A DNA stretch of 14,331 bases, taken from NCBI GenBank assembly GCA_023145485.1, contig JAGLDT010000283.1, positions 1-14,331 of the forward strand. The letters are read 5' to 3'. Below, in pieces: positions 5,115 through 12,441 of the stretch. Each line of letters starts with the position of its first letter. Position 1 is the stretch's first letter. Below the pieces are notes generated by a model, which worked only from the letters and a program-made list of their open reading frames with translations, ran no database searches and was not told the origin of the DNA. The position numbers were made by a program, and so were the translations under genes. The stretch comes from Cocleimonas sp. Its GTDB lineage: Bacteria > Pseudomonadota > Gammaproteobacteria > Thiotrichales > Thiotrichaceae.

Positions 5115-6011
5115 ATGTCAAAGAAGTATCCTGTTGTTTCTGTTACTGGTTCCTCTGGCGCTGGTACAACTTATGTTAAACGCGCATTTGAAAATATATT
5201 TAAACGTGAAAACATTCATCCAGCCATTGTTGAAGGTGATAGCTTTCATAGTTTGAGTCGTGTTGAGTTCGGTCAAAAAGCGAAAGAAGCAGAAGAAAAG
5301 GGTGATCTAAGCTTTAGTCATTTTGGTCCTCAGGCGAATGATTTTGCTGCACTAGAAAAGACATTTAAGGACTATGGTGATAATGGCATAAGTAAAAAAC
5401 GTTATTATTTACACAATGATGCTGAGGCTGCTGAACAAAACGAACGCCTTGGTTGTAATAAATCATCAGGCGAATTCACACCTTGGGAAGATATTGAAGC
5501 TGGGAGTGACTTACTGTTTTACGAAGGATTACACGGTCTAGTTGCTAATGAAGCAGACGATGTTGATACTTCAAGGTATGTTGATTTAGGGATTGGTGTC
5601 GTACCGAGTGTAAACCTAGAGTGGATTCAGAAAATTCACCGTGACTATGCCGAGCGAGGTTATGCCGCATCTGACACAGTTGAAACTATTTTGCGTCGTA
5701 TGCCTGATTACGTGCATTACATTACCCCTCAATTTGCACGTACCGATATTAACTTCCAACGTATTCCTTTAGTCGATACCTCTCATCCTTTTATAGCACG
5801 AGATATTCCAACCCCTGATGAAAGCATGGTTGTTATTCGTTTTAGTGACCCAGCAAAGTTTGATGTAGACTTCACTTACTTACTGAGCATGTTGCATGAC
5901 TCGTTTATGACACGTCGCAATACCATTGTTATTCCTGGTGGAAAAATGAGTATGGCAATGGAAATTATCCTTGCACCCATTATTCACAAGATGATTGAAG
6001 AAAGTAAATAA
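5115..6011 (+). CDS. prk: Phosphoribulokinase, class I proteobacterial type
   Basis: ATP-dependent phosphorylation of ribulose 5-phosphate to ribulose 1,5-bisphosphate, the step feeding RubisCO in the Calvin cycle. The protein is 298 residues when started at ATG 5115. That start has TAAGGAG six bases ahead; the longer frame from 5040 adds 25 unlikely residues and would begin upstream of the promoter. The nucleotide loop is GSSGAGTT (12-19), the form typical of this family. Asp42, His45, Arg49 and His100 match residues known from Rhodobacter sphaeroides PRK. FYEGLHG (135-141) holds the Walker B glutamate (Glu137). VNLEWIQKIHRD (167-178) and TDINFQRIPLVDTSHPFIAR (210-229) are further family blocks. 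It resembles the octameric enzyme of autotrophs more than the enterobacterial PrkB paralogue. No RubisCO, CbbR or other Calvin-cycle gene is in the window, so an autotrophic role is inferred. Confidence 0.95.
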   Translation: MSKKYPVVSVTGSSGAGTTYVKRAFENIFKRENIHPAIVEGDSFHSLSRVEFGQKAKEAEEKGDLSFSHFGPQANDFAALEKTFKDYGDNGISKKRYYLHNDAEAAEQNERLGCNKSSGEFTPWEDIEAGSDLLFYEGLHGLVANEADDVDTSRYVDLGIGVVPSVNLEWIQKIHRDYAERGYAASDTVETILRRMPDYVHYITPQFARTDINFQRIPLVDTSHPFIARDIPTPDESMVVIRFSDPAKFDVDFTYLLSMLHDSFMTRRNTIVIPGGKMSMAMEIILAPIIHKMIEESK

Positions 6012-6019
6012 GCCAACAG

Positions 6020-6056
6020 TAATACCTTCATCGAATCATCGTTGGTGAAGGTATTA
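6020..6056. terminator. Long hairpin between convergent prk and DUF1853 genes
   Basis: TAATACCTTCA at 6020-6030 pairs exactly with TGAAGGTATTA at 6046-6056, and the stem extends inward through GU and AU pairs to leave a short loop. It starts 8 bases after the prk stop. Its right arm contains the stop codon of the opposing gene (6054-6056), so one structure serves both converging transcripts. T runs are weak on both sides. Confidence 0.6.
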
Positions 6057-6884
6057 GGGCTTTCTCCCCCAGAATCCTTTTGGTAAAAAGAAATATCGAC
6101 CAACCTCTTCTGCACCCTCTATTTCTGCCATACAGCATGAGTGTTCAATCTCCGTAGGCGCTGATTGTAACGCCCCTTGGTACTGACTAATCTTAGATAA
6201 CCATTGCTGTTTATCCAAAGCAAGCAGGTGTTTTTGATCTGATTTATCCTCAGCTATTAACCATTCTCCCTGAAGACAATCATCCGCAAAGAAGGTCGGT
6301 GCTTGTGGTTGACTCTGCGGGTAAAACATTCGCCCTTTAAACAAACACCATGATTCATCCACAGGGTATGGCATTAACTCAGGATACTTTTTAGCAAGCT
6401 GTGTTTGATGGTTAACTAAGCGGTTAAACTTAATATCCAAACGATCCTGTAAGTTCGTACCATGCCAATGGTGCATCTGAGATAAATCATCAATGCCTAA
6501 GTAAAACTTAACCGATACCTCTAAGTGTATAATTTTATTACTCGCTATCTCCCGAATAAAAAAATCAACCTCACCTAATGTTTGCTTCTTACCCTGCAAG
6601 ACCACATTGCAATCTAATAACTCAAAAGTAGGGCTAATCTCCAACCAAAATCGAACAAAACATTCAAAGCGTTTACCGATGACATAAGGCTTGAAATGCG
6701 ATAATGCATTGAGCAACGGCTCAGGATGCTGGTCTAGCTGCAATAAAGCACCCAAACAAGCGTCATACTCTGCTTGGCAATCCGCTTTACTAAGCCAATA
6801 TGAACCACTAATATGACCAGAAATGATAGGAGGGCTTTGGATAACCCAAGCAAGGTCTTGTAGGCAACGATGGTTGAAATTCAT
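6054..6884 (-). CDS. DUF1853 family protein
   Basis: A 276-residue soluble protein matching the proteobacterial DUF1853 family. The N-terminal LAWVIQSPPI (11-20), the central TLGEVDFFIR (102-111), HLEVSVKFYLG (120-130) and the block WHGTNLQDRLDIKFNRL (140-156) are recognisable family landmarks, and the length is typical. The arrangement of Asp107 in GEVDF followed by Glu122 and Lys126 in HLEVSVK resembles a PD-(D/E)XK nuclease-type core, but that is my inference and activity is not established. The gene starts 52 bp after the lipase stop on the same strand and may be co-transcribed with it, although the products have no obvious link: one is exported, this one has no signal peptide. No clear Shine-Dalgarno is seen at its ATG. 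Confidence 0.75.
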   Translation of the reverse strand: MNFNHRCLQDLAWVIQSPPIISGHISGSYWLSKADCQAEYDACLGALLQLDQHPEPLLNALSHFKPYVIGKRFECFVRFWLEISPTFELLDCNVVLQGKKQTLGEVDFFIREIASNKIIHLEVSVKFYLGIDDLSQMHHWHGTNLQDRLDIKFNRLVNHQTQLAKKYPELMPYPVDESWCLFKGRMFYPQSQPQAPTFFADDCLQGEWLIAEDKSDQKHLLALDKQQWLSKISQYQGALQSAPTEIEHSCCMAEIEGAEEVGRYFFLPKGFWGRKP

Positions 6885-6936
6885 ATGATTTGTATCAATG
6901 AAATTAGGAGCAAAACAAAGCTTCCATTATAAATGT

Positions 6937-7941
6937 TTAACCTGAGTACACTTTACAAAGTAATCGGGGATTACCTTTTTCAGAGTAAAGCGAAGTTGTT
7001 TTGCCTTCATTATTGACCGTTAATGTTTTTTCACAAATCCCTTTTTTACTTTGATTAGCACAATTTAAAACCTCAACATAATGCTTTAATGTATGTACAC
7101 CTTTCTTTTTTGTTTTTCCTGAGAGCTGATAGAAACCTAATAAATAAGCAGAGGGAGTCTGTGCATAAGCAACTTTAGGTGCACAAGGAACAGCATCAAA
7201 GCTATTCACTACTCGCAAAGTTCGAGCTTTCGTTTTCTTTTCATAAAAATAAACAAAAGCACGATTACCTACTTTAGGACTAGCAAAATTAATATTAAGC
7301 GTCGCTATTTGAGGGCGTACTAAGGCAAGATCTAACGTGAAAAATGTACTTAGCCCTGCACCAAGACTATGCCCTGTAATGAGTAACTGGCTAATGGGTT
7401 TACTTGATGCTTGGTATTGATCAATCAAAGCAAATAACTGCTCTCGCATAGAAGGCTTATTATTCCGTCTACTTTTTTGTGCGTAACTATTAAATATTCC
7501 TTTATGTACTTGTACCCGTCGGTTAATCGGAATGCTTTTATCAATCGCGCTAAACGGTACTTTACGTGTTTGTATATCGCTTATAATATTTGCGTTAGAA
7601 CTAGTGCCTCGAAAAGAGAAAATATAGCGATAAGGTGCTGATCGAGTTCTAAAAACAACGCCAAATACTTCAGACTTTGGAGAGCGTCGCTTAATGAAGT
7701 TATGCGCTTGCCAACAAGTCACAAATTCATACCCTGCTAACTCTGTAACCTCAATTCGAGACTTTTGGCACTGTTCAGGATTGGATTTATCAAAGGCTTG
7801 ATAGGCTTGTAAGCTAGCATTAGCTAAGAGCAAGGTGGTCTTTTTATCTTTAGCAGTATAGGTATAGTTAACATCGCCATTAGCTGCAAAAATTTGATTA
7901 GAAAAGAAAGAGATAATCATGAGGAGTGTTATTTTTATCAT
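6937..7941 (-). CDS. Secreted class 3 lipase (alpha/beta hydrolase)
   Basis: A 334-residue lipase of the fungal-lipase-like class 3 family, hydrolysing acylglycerol or phospholipid esters. The nucleophile elbow GHSLG (190-194) places the catalytic serine at 192. Asp249 in VVNSFDAVPCAP and His287 in HTLKHYVEVL are the best candidates for the remaining triad members. The IFSFRGTSS segment (107-115) is the usual oxyanion-side strand of the family, and NFASPKVGNRAFV (218-230) is a hallmark after the nucleophile. Residues 1-20 form a signal peptide ending IFAA, so the enzyme is exported. Six further cysteines occur in the mature chain, consistent with an extracytoplasmic enzyme. The start is supported by the signal peptide rather than by a good ribosome binding site. 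Substrate is unknown. Possible co-transcription with the DUF1853 gene downstream. Confidence 0.9.
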   Translation of the reverse strand: MIKITLLMIISFFSNQIFAANGDVNYTYTAKDKKTTLLLANASLQAYQAFDKSNPEQCQKSRIEVTELAGYEFVTCWQAHNFIKRRSPKSEVFGVVFRTRSAPYRYIFSFRGTSSNANIISDIQTRKVPFSAIDKSIPINRRVQVHKGIFNSYAQKSRRNNKPSMREQLFALIDQYQASSKPISQLLITGHSLGAGLSTFFTLDLALVRPQIATLNINFASPKVGNRAFVYFYEKKTKARTLRVVNSFDAVPCAPKVAYAQTPSAYLLGFYQLSGKTKKKGVHTLKHYVEVLNCANQSKKGICEKTLTVNNEGKTTSLYSEKGNPRLLCKVYSG

Positions 7942-8430
7942 AATAAAACAGGATTAGTTTAATAGAATGGGGAAATCAAAACAGTAACAGACCTTCATCT
8001 TAAAAATCAAAATTTCACTTGATGAAAGTTATAGCAGATGATTGAAGGCATTAATTATGGTTTATTAGGATTGGAGAATTAGCATAAATAATAATTTATA
8101 TTAATAACTAAAGTCCTATTTCCCTCTATTTTTTCATGTTATTAACTATTTTTTTATTCCCCAGTAGATAAAAAAATATAGGGTAGTAAGGTAATCGGAT
8201 GAAAGAAAATGCACCTTGTTTAATCCTAAATACTTCTTTAGTATCTCTTGTAATCCATCACTTAATTCCATTATTAAGGGTGTTTCCAGAAATCCCCTTT
8301 TTTTGCCATCCAATAATCGAATAGATAAGTAATGGATTCTTTAAGTAACAATTGATCAATAATCAATGTATTACGTCTTTTTATCGTGCAGAGAGGCTTT
8401 TATTACTACTGTTAAGGAGAGGTGTTTAGA
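7942..8430. other. AT-rich divergent intergenic region
   Basis: Nearly 490 bp between the divergently oriented lipase and metalloprotease genes; it must hold both promoters, but no -35/-10 pair with good spacing stands out on either strand. A terminator-like hairpin lies at 8276-8304. A 41-codon frame at 8199-8324 is not supported as a gene. An ATTGATCAAT palindrome is at 8351-8360. Confidence 0.6.
8276..8304 (+). terminator. Terminator-like hairpin with no obvious upstream gene
   Basis: AAGGG (8276-8280) pairs with CCCTT (8295-8299), with an inner TTTC/GAAA pairing after a mismatch, and the structure is followed by T residues to 8304. The nearest plus-strand gene upstream ends more than 2 kb away, so it would serve an unrecognised short transcript or be a chance structure. 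Confidence 0.3.
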
Positions 8431-10755
8431 ATGAAGAAAAATATTATTGTCACTATTTTATTTTGGAGTGTGCTATTACTGAGTTCATTATTGCAGGCAG
8501 AGTCAACCTTACTATGGTCCGAAACACCATTAGCACAGCGAGCTGAAGGAAGAACTTTATTTAAGTTAATGCCTGAACGCTATGCTTTATATCAATTAGA
8601 TGAAATAGGCATGGGTCGGCATCTTAATAGAGCATCCCGTAGCAACAAATCCTCAAATACCCTCTCCATTCCCTTACCAAATAAGGAGATGATTGAACTG
8701 ATTGTAACTGAAACATCCGTGATGGCGACAGCATTAGCAGCTAAATACCCTGAGCTTAAAACCTATAAGGTAACCGTTGTTGGTCGCCCTAGCGTACAAG
8801 GTGTTGTTGATTTCACAGAGTTAGGGTTTCATGGCATGCTCTTTATGGAAAATGGGCAACGTTTATTTATTGATCCACGCCAATCTATCTCAGGGAAGAC
8901 GTATTATATTAGTTATTATGATGGCGATTATCATCCTGCTAATAAGAAAAAAGCAGCGTGTCAGGTTGGTGAATTATCAAAGACTAAACAACGCTCCTCT
9001 ATTGAACAATTATCCGCTATCAATCAAAGAGGGACCGTGCTAGCTCGTTCAGGGGCTAACCTTAGAACCTATCGATTAGCAATGGCAGTAACAGATGAAT
9101 ACACCCAGTTTCACGGTGGAACAAAAGGTAAAGCATTAAGCGCTATTGTTACGACAGTAACTCGTGTTAACCAAATTTATGAGCGTGACTTAGCGATTAA
9201 ATTGGAATTAGTTGCTAATAATGATGCCATTATTTTCACTGATAACGATCCTTATACTGACAACAGCGATGATACATTATTAGAGGAAAACCAAGCCATC
9301 GTTGATGATGCGATTGGTTCTGCTAATTATGATATTGGTCATGTGATGACACGTAATGAAGAAAGAAGCGGGGTAGCTTATTACCAAGCAGCTTGTGATA
9401 GTACTATTAAAGCAGGAGGTATGACTGGGCATGAAAACCCTCAGAATGATCCTTTCGATATTGATTATATAGCGCATGAATTAGGGCACCAATTTGGCGG
9501 TAGTCATTCCTTTAATGCTGTTCTTGATGGATGTAACCGTAGAGCAGAAACGGCATGGGAAATTGGTAATGGGGTCACAATCATGGGTTATGCTGGTGTT
9601 TGTGCACCTGAAAATAATGTACAACCTAATTCCATTGCCATGTTTCATATCGGTAATATTCGAGAAATGAGTCAGTTTATTGATGATAGCTCGGGTGGCT
9701 CATCCTGTGGGACTGTATCTAACCTTAGTAATCAGCAACCAACCGCAAATGCAGGCGTTGATTATACTCTTCCTGCAGAAACCCCCTTCCAATTAACAGG
9801 GACAGGAACAGATCCAAACGGTAGTGACATATTAAGCTACACATGGGAACAAATGGATTTAGGTGCTAGTGCGAATATCAGTGAGGGTGACACAGGCAGT
9901 AATCCTTTATTTCGCGCCTTTCTTCCAACTCATATTAATAGCCGAACGTTTCCACAACTAAGTGATATTTTAAGCAACACCCAAACTAACGGAGAAATTT
10001 TACCAACGACTTCACGTAGCCTAAAGTTTGCATTCACGGTACGAGATCAAAAAGGAGGAATTGCTGAGGATGAAGTTGATTTAACCGTCATTAAAACATC
10101 TGCCCCTTTCAAAATAACCTCACATACAACAACGACGACATTAACAGCTAGCTCAAGCGTTGATATACGTTGGAATGTTGCAGGGACTAATATAGCTCCC
10201 ATAAATTGTACTGCAGTCAATATAGCCTTATCCATTGATGGTGGTCATACTTTTGCCTCTGTTTTAGCCCAAAATAGTACCAATGATGGCAGTGAAGTGG
10301 TTACCATCCCTAACACTATCGCAACCAATACAACCAGTCGTTTTAAAGTTAGCTGTAGCAATAATATTTTCTTTGATATTTCAGATGTTAATTTAAGCAT
10401 AACCAATACAGGCAGTCCTAATACATCCGTTAGCGAGTTTAAAGAAGGCAATAGTGCTCATGTGAATTACTTTAAATTAGCCATCAGTTCTCCGTTGACT
10501 GTTGATGCCTCTGTACAGTTTGAAACGCGTGATGGATCGGGTAAAGCTGCTGATGGGGATTATCTTGCTGTTAAAGGGACGGTAACTATCCCCGCTGGTG
10601 AAACAGAAAAGTTAATTGGAGTGATCATTTTGGCCGATAGTATTAAAGAGCCTGATGAAACCTTTAGTTTAGTTGTTACTCAACCAGTGAATGCAACATT
10701 CCCCTCAAATCTTTCTGAGTTAACAGCAACTCATACTATTTTAAATGATGATTAA
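8431..10755 (+). CDS. Secreted reprolysin-like zinc metalloprotease with C-terminal PKD-like and Calx-beta domains
   Basis: A large exported endopeptidase. The zinc motif HELGHQFGGSH (residues 349-359 from the ATG) fits HExxHxxGxxH of metzincins, with Glu350 as catalytic base. TIMGYAGVC (384-392) supplies the Met-turn (Met385). Order of parts: signal peptide 1-23 ending LQA, a pro-region to about 200, the catalytic domain about 205-425, a PKD/REJ-like domain about 435-557 (PTANAGVDYTLP, YTWEQ), a second beta-sandwich about 558-660 (RWNVAGTN, NCTAVNIALSIDGG), and a Calx-beta domain about 665-774 (TRDGSGKAADGDY, IKEPDETF). ATG 8431 is preferred over GTG 8422: AAGGAG at 8414-8419 and AGAGG at 8418-8422 are well spaced only for the ATG. 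The C-terminal domains probably aid secretion, stability or binding to polymers. Protein substrate unknown; the gene seems to stand alone. Confidence 0.9.
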   Translation: MKKNIIVTILFWSVLLLSSLLQAESTLLWSETPLAQRAEGRTLFKLMPERYALYQLDEIGMGRHLNRASRSNKSSNTLSIPLPNKEMIELIVTETSVMATALAAKYPELKTYKVTVVGRPSVQGVVDFTELGFHGMLFMENGQRLFIDPRQSISGKTYYISYYDGDYHPANKKKAACQVGELSKTKQRSSIEQLSAINQRGTVLARSGANLRTYRLAMAVTDEYTQFHGGTKGKALSAIVTTVTRVNQIYERDLAIKLELVANNDAIIFTDNDPYTDNSDDTLLEENQAIVDDAIGSANYDIGHVMTRNEERSGVAYYQAACDSTIKAGGMTGHENPQNDPFDIDYIAHELGHQFGGSHSFNAVLDGCNRRAETAWEIGNGVTIMGYAGVCAPENNVQPNSIAMFHIGNIREMSQFIDDSSGGSSCGTVSNLSNQQPTANAGVDYTLPAETPFQLTGTGTDPNGSDILSYTWEQMDLGASANISEGDTGSNPLFRAFLPTHINSRTFPQLSDILSNTQTNGEILPTTSRSLKFAFTVRDQKGGIAEDEVDLTVIKTSAPFKITSHTTTTTLTASSSVDIRWNVAGTNIAPINCTAVNIALSIDGGHTFASVLAQNSTNDGSEVVTIPNTIATNTTSRFKVSCSNNIFFDISDVNLSITNTGSPNTSVSEFKEGNSAHVNYFKLAISSPLTVDASVQFETRDGSGKAADGDYLAVKGTVTIPAGETEKLIGVIILADSIKEPDETFSLVVTQPVNATFPSNLSELTATHTILNDD

Positions 10756-10819
10756 AAAAGGGAAGGTTTGGTAACGTTTAAATGGAGGTTTGCTAAGGTC
10801 ACTCTTAATCGCATTTTCT

Positions 10820-10828
10820 TGATATAAT
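10820..10828 (+). promoter_or_regulatory. Extended -10 promoter of tyrS
   Basis: TGATATAAT is a perfect TATAAT with the extended TGn element. No good -35 lies at 17 bp (CACTCT), which an extended -10 can tolerate. The start would be near 10835, giving a leader of about 35 bases, too short for a T-box or similar switch. Confidence 0.55.
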
Positions 10829-10869
10829 CCGCCCTCCTTTAAATATGTAGCTAAAACTAGACCTAAATT

Positions 10870-12174
10870 ATGACAAACTTTATCGAAGAATTAAGCTGGC
10901 GTGGGATGATCCACGATGTGATGCCTGGTGCGGATGAGCATTTAGCAGAAGCGATGCGTAGTGCGTATGTAGGCTTTGATCCTACCGCTGATTCTTTGCA
11001 TATCGGTAATTTAGTTCCCATTATGTTATTGGCACATTTTCAACGTTGTGGGCATAAACCTGTTGCTTTAGTTGGCGGTGCGACGGGGATGATTGGTGAT
11101 CCATCAGGAAAATCAGCAGAGCGTAACTTATTGAGTGAAGAAACGTTACGTTATAATGAAGCCGCGATTCAACAGCAATTGGCTCACTTTCTAACCTTTG
11201 ATGAAGCGACAGAAAATGCCGCTGTTTTAGTGAATAATTATGACTGGATGAAGGAATTTTCTTTTTTAGACTTCATTCGTGATGTAGGCAAGCATATTAG
11301 CGTCAATTATATGATGGCTAAGGATTCAGTGAAAAATCGTATTACCGCCGATGCGTCCTCGGGTGGTTCTGAAGGCATGAGTTTTACTGAATTTACCTAT
11401 CAATTAGTGCAGGGCTATGATTTTCTGCATCTTTATAAAAATAACAACTGTAGCTTGCAAATGGGTGGCAGTGATCAGTGGGGAAATATCACGACAGGCA
11501 CGGAGTTAGTGCGACGCATGGCACAGGGAAAAGCCTATGCGATTACCTGTCCCTTAATCACGAAAGCGGATGGTTCTAAATTTGGTAAAAGTGAGGGGGG
11601 CAATGTTTGGTTAGACCCTAAACGCACTTCGCCGTATAAATTTTACCAGTACTGGCTAAACTCTAGTGATGAAGACAGTGAGAAATACATTAAGATTTTT
11701 ACTTTTCTTGATGAAATTACCATTAATACATTAATTGCTGAACACACAGAGGCGCCGCATTTACGTTTATTACAAAAGCGTTTAGCAAATGAAATAACCA
11801 GTATGGTGCATTCACAACAAGAATTGAATAAAGCGATTCAAGCAAGTAATATTTTGTTCGGGAAATCAACCAGTGAAGACTTAAAAGAACTGGATGAACA
11901 AACATTCTTGGATGTCTTTGGCGGTGTACCTCAAGCTGAAGCTAGCATGAGTTTATTAGATAATGGCTATGATATTGTCGCCGCTTTAGCCGCAGATACT
12001 GGTTTTTTGAAGTCAAATAGCGAAGTGATACGGGCGTTAAAGCAAAATGCGATCTCAGTGAATAAAGAAAAAGTACCCATGGGCTATGCATTGACGAAAG
12101 AAAATTTAATCAATCATAAATTTATTCTGTTACAACGGGGTAAAAAGAACTATTTTGTATTGCGTTTAGTTTAA
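10870..12174 (+). CDS. tyrS: Tyrosyl-tRNA synthetase
   Basis: Class I aminoacyl-tRNA synthetase charging tRNA-Tyr in the cytoplasm. The HIGH motif appears as HIGN (44-47) and the KMSKS loop as KFGKS (237-241). The tyrosine/ATP pocket blocks YVGFDPTADSLHIGNL (33-48), GGATGMIGDPSGK (69-81), QMGGSDQWGN (197-206) and SPYKFYQYW (254-262) are intact. The C-terminal part from about 365 to 430 forms the S4-like RNA-binding domain, with ALKQNAISVNKEKV as its typical core. At 434 residues it is full length and close to the 420-430 residue enterobacterial TyrS form. It has its own promoter and no strong Shine-Dalgarno. In several gammaproteobacteria the gene directly downstream of this synthetase is an rRNA operon; here argD follows instead. 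Confidence 0.97.
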   Translation: MTNFIEELSWRGMIHDVMPGADEHLAEAMRSAYVGFDPTADSLHIGNLVPIMLLAHFQRCGHKPVALVGGATGMIGDPSGKSAERNLLSEETLRYNEAAIQQQLAHFLTFDEATENAAVLVNNYDWMKEFSFLDFIRDVGKHISVNYMMAKDSVKNRITADASSGGSEGMSFTEFTYQLVQGYDFLHLYKNNNCSLQMGGSDQWGNITTGTELVRRMAQGKAYAITCPLITKADGSKFGKSEGGNVWLDPKRTSPYKFYQYWLNSSDEDSEKYIKIFTFLDEITINTLIAEHTEAPHLRLLQKRLANEITSMVHSQQELNKAIQASNILFGKSTSEDLKELDEQTFLDVFGGVPQAEASMSLLDNGYDIVAALAADTGFLKSNSEVIRALKQNAISVNKEKVPMGYALTKENLINHKFILLQRGKKNYFVLRLV

Positions 12175-12244
12175 ACATTTATACCGCGCGATGTTGCAGA
12201 GAAAATCAGCTACCTCTATGAAATAGTTGAGTAATGACGTTATT

Positions 12245-12275
12245 TTGAGAAAGTGCAGAATTATAGCACTCTCAA
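12245..12275 (+). terminator. Hairpin downstream of tyrS
   Basis: TTGAG and AGTGC (12245-12256, with an AA bulge) pair with GCACT and CTCAA (12266-12275) around a 9-base loop. Only a weak TCTTA tail follows, so it may be a poor terminator or an RNA-stabilising end for tyrS mRNA. Confidence 0.35.
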
Positions 12276-12318
12276 TCTTAACCCAATCTAATACTTGACA
12301 TCTGAAAATCCTCTGGTA

Positions 12319-12347
12319 TTGACAAATTAGAGTGGAGAACGCATAAT
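12319..12347 (+). promoter_or_regulatory. Near-consensus sigma70 promoter with GC-rich discriminator
   Basis: TTGACA at 12319-12324 is perfect, and CATAAT at 12342-12347 (five of six) follows after exactly 17 bp. CCGCGG follows the -10, the GC-rich discriminator typical of stringently controlled stable-RNA promoters. A second perfect TTGACA lies 24 bp upstream at 12295-12300 without a good -10. Transcription would begin near 12354 and meet the terminator below almost at once. Confidence 0.65.
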
Positions 12348-12360
12348 CCGCGGTTTTCAA

Positions 12361-12397
12361 AAAAAAGGGTAGCGCTAAGGCTGCCCTTTTTTGTTTT
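12361..12397 (+). terminator. Strong intrinsic terminator between tyrS and argD
   Basis: GGGTAGC (12367-12373) pairs with GCTGCCC (12380-12386) with one GU pair and a 6-base loop, preceded by A6 and followed by T6, G and T4. It can work on both strands. It lies only about 10-40 bases after the start predicted for the promoter at 12319-12347 and 45 bases before argD. Confidence 0.8.
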
Positions 12398-12404
12398 CGT
12401 TATC

Positions 12405-12423
12405 CTGATTATTATCTAATCAG
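12405..12423. promoter_or_regulatory. Inverted repeat just before argD
   Basis: CTGATTA and TAATCAG flank TTATC, a perfect 7-bp-arm repeat 18 bases before the argD ATG. AT-rich with TGA/TCA outer bases, it loosely recalls an ArgR box, but the spacing differs from the 18-bp ARG box consensus. It could instead be an operator for another regulator or a small hairpin in the leader. Confidence 0.35.
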
Positions 12424-12441
12424 ATATGACTGGAGAAGCCA

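Noticed and set aside
6211..6219. TTATCCAAA, a DnaA-box-like match
   Set aside because: Single imperfect site inside the DUF1853 coding region; no other boxes nearby.
8199..8324. 41-codon plus-strand frame in the lipase-metalloprotease gap
   Set aside because: It has a weak AAGG upstream, but the composition looks like translated AT-rich spacer, it shows no recognisable motif, and it overlaps the terminator-like hairpin.
8831..9043. Open frame inside the metalloprotease gene
   Set aside because: It is an alternative-frame shadow of the metalloprotease coding sequence with no protein-like features; the same applies to the minus-strand frames at 9280-9477, 10047-10235 and 10245-10451.
12295..12323. 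First TTGACA as a complete second promoter
   Set aside because: No acceptable -10 hexamer lies 15-19 bp downstream, so only the second TTGACA is listed as a promoter.
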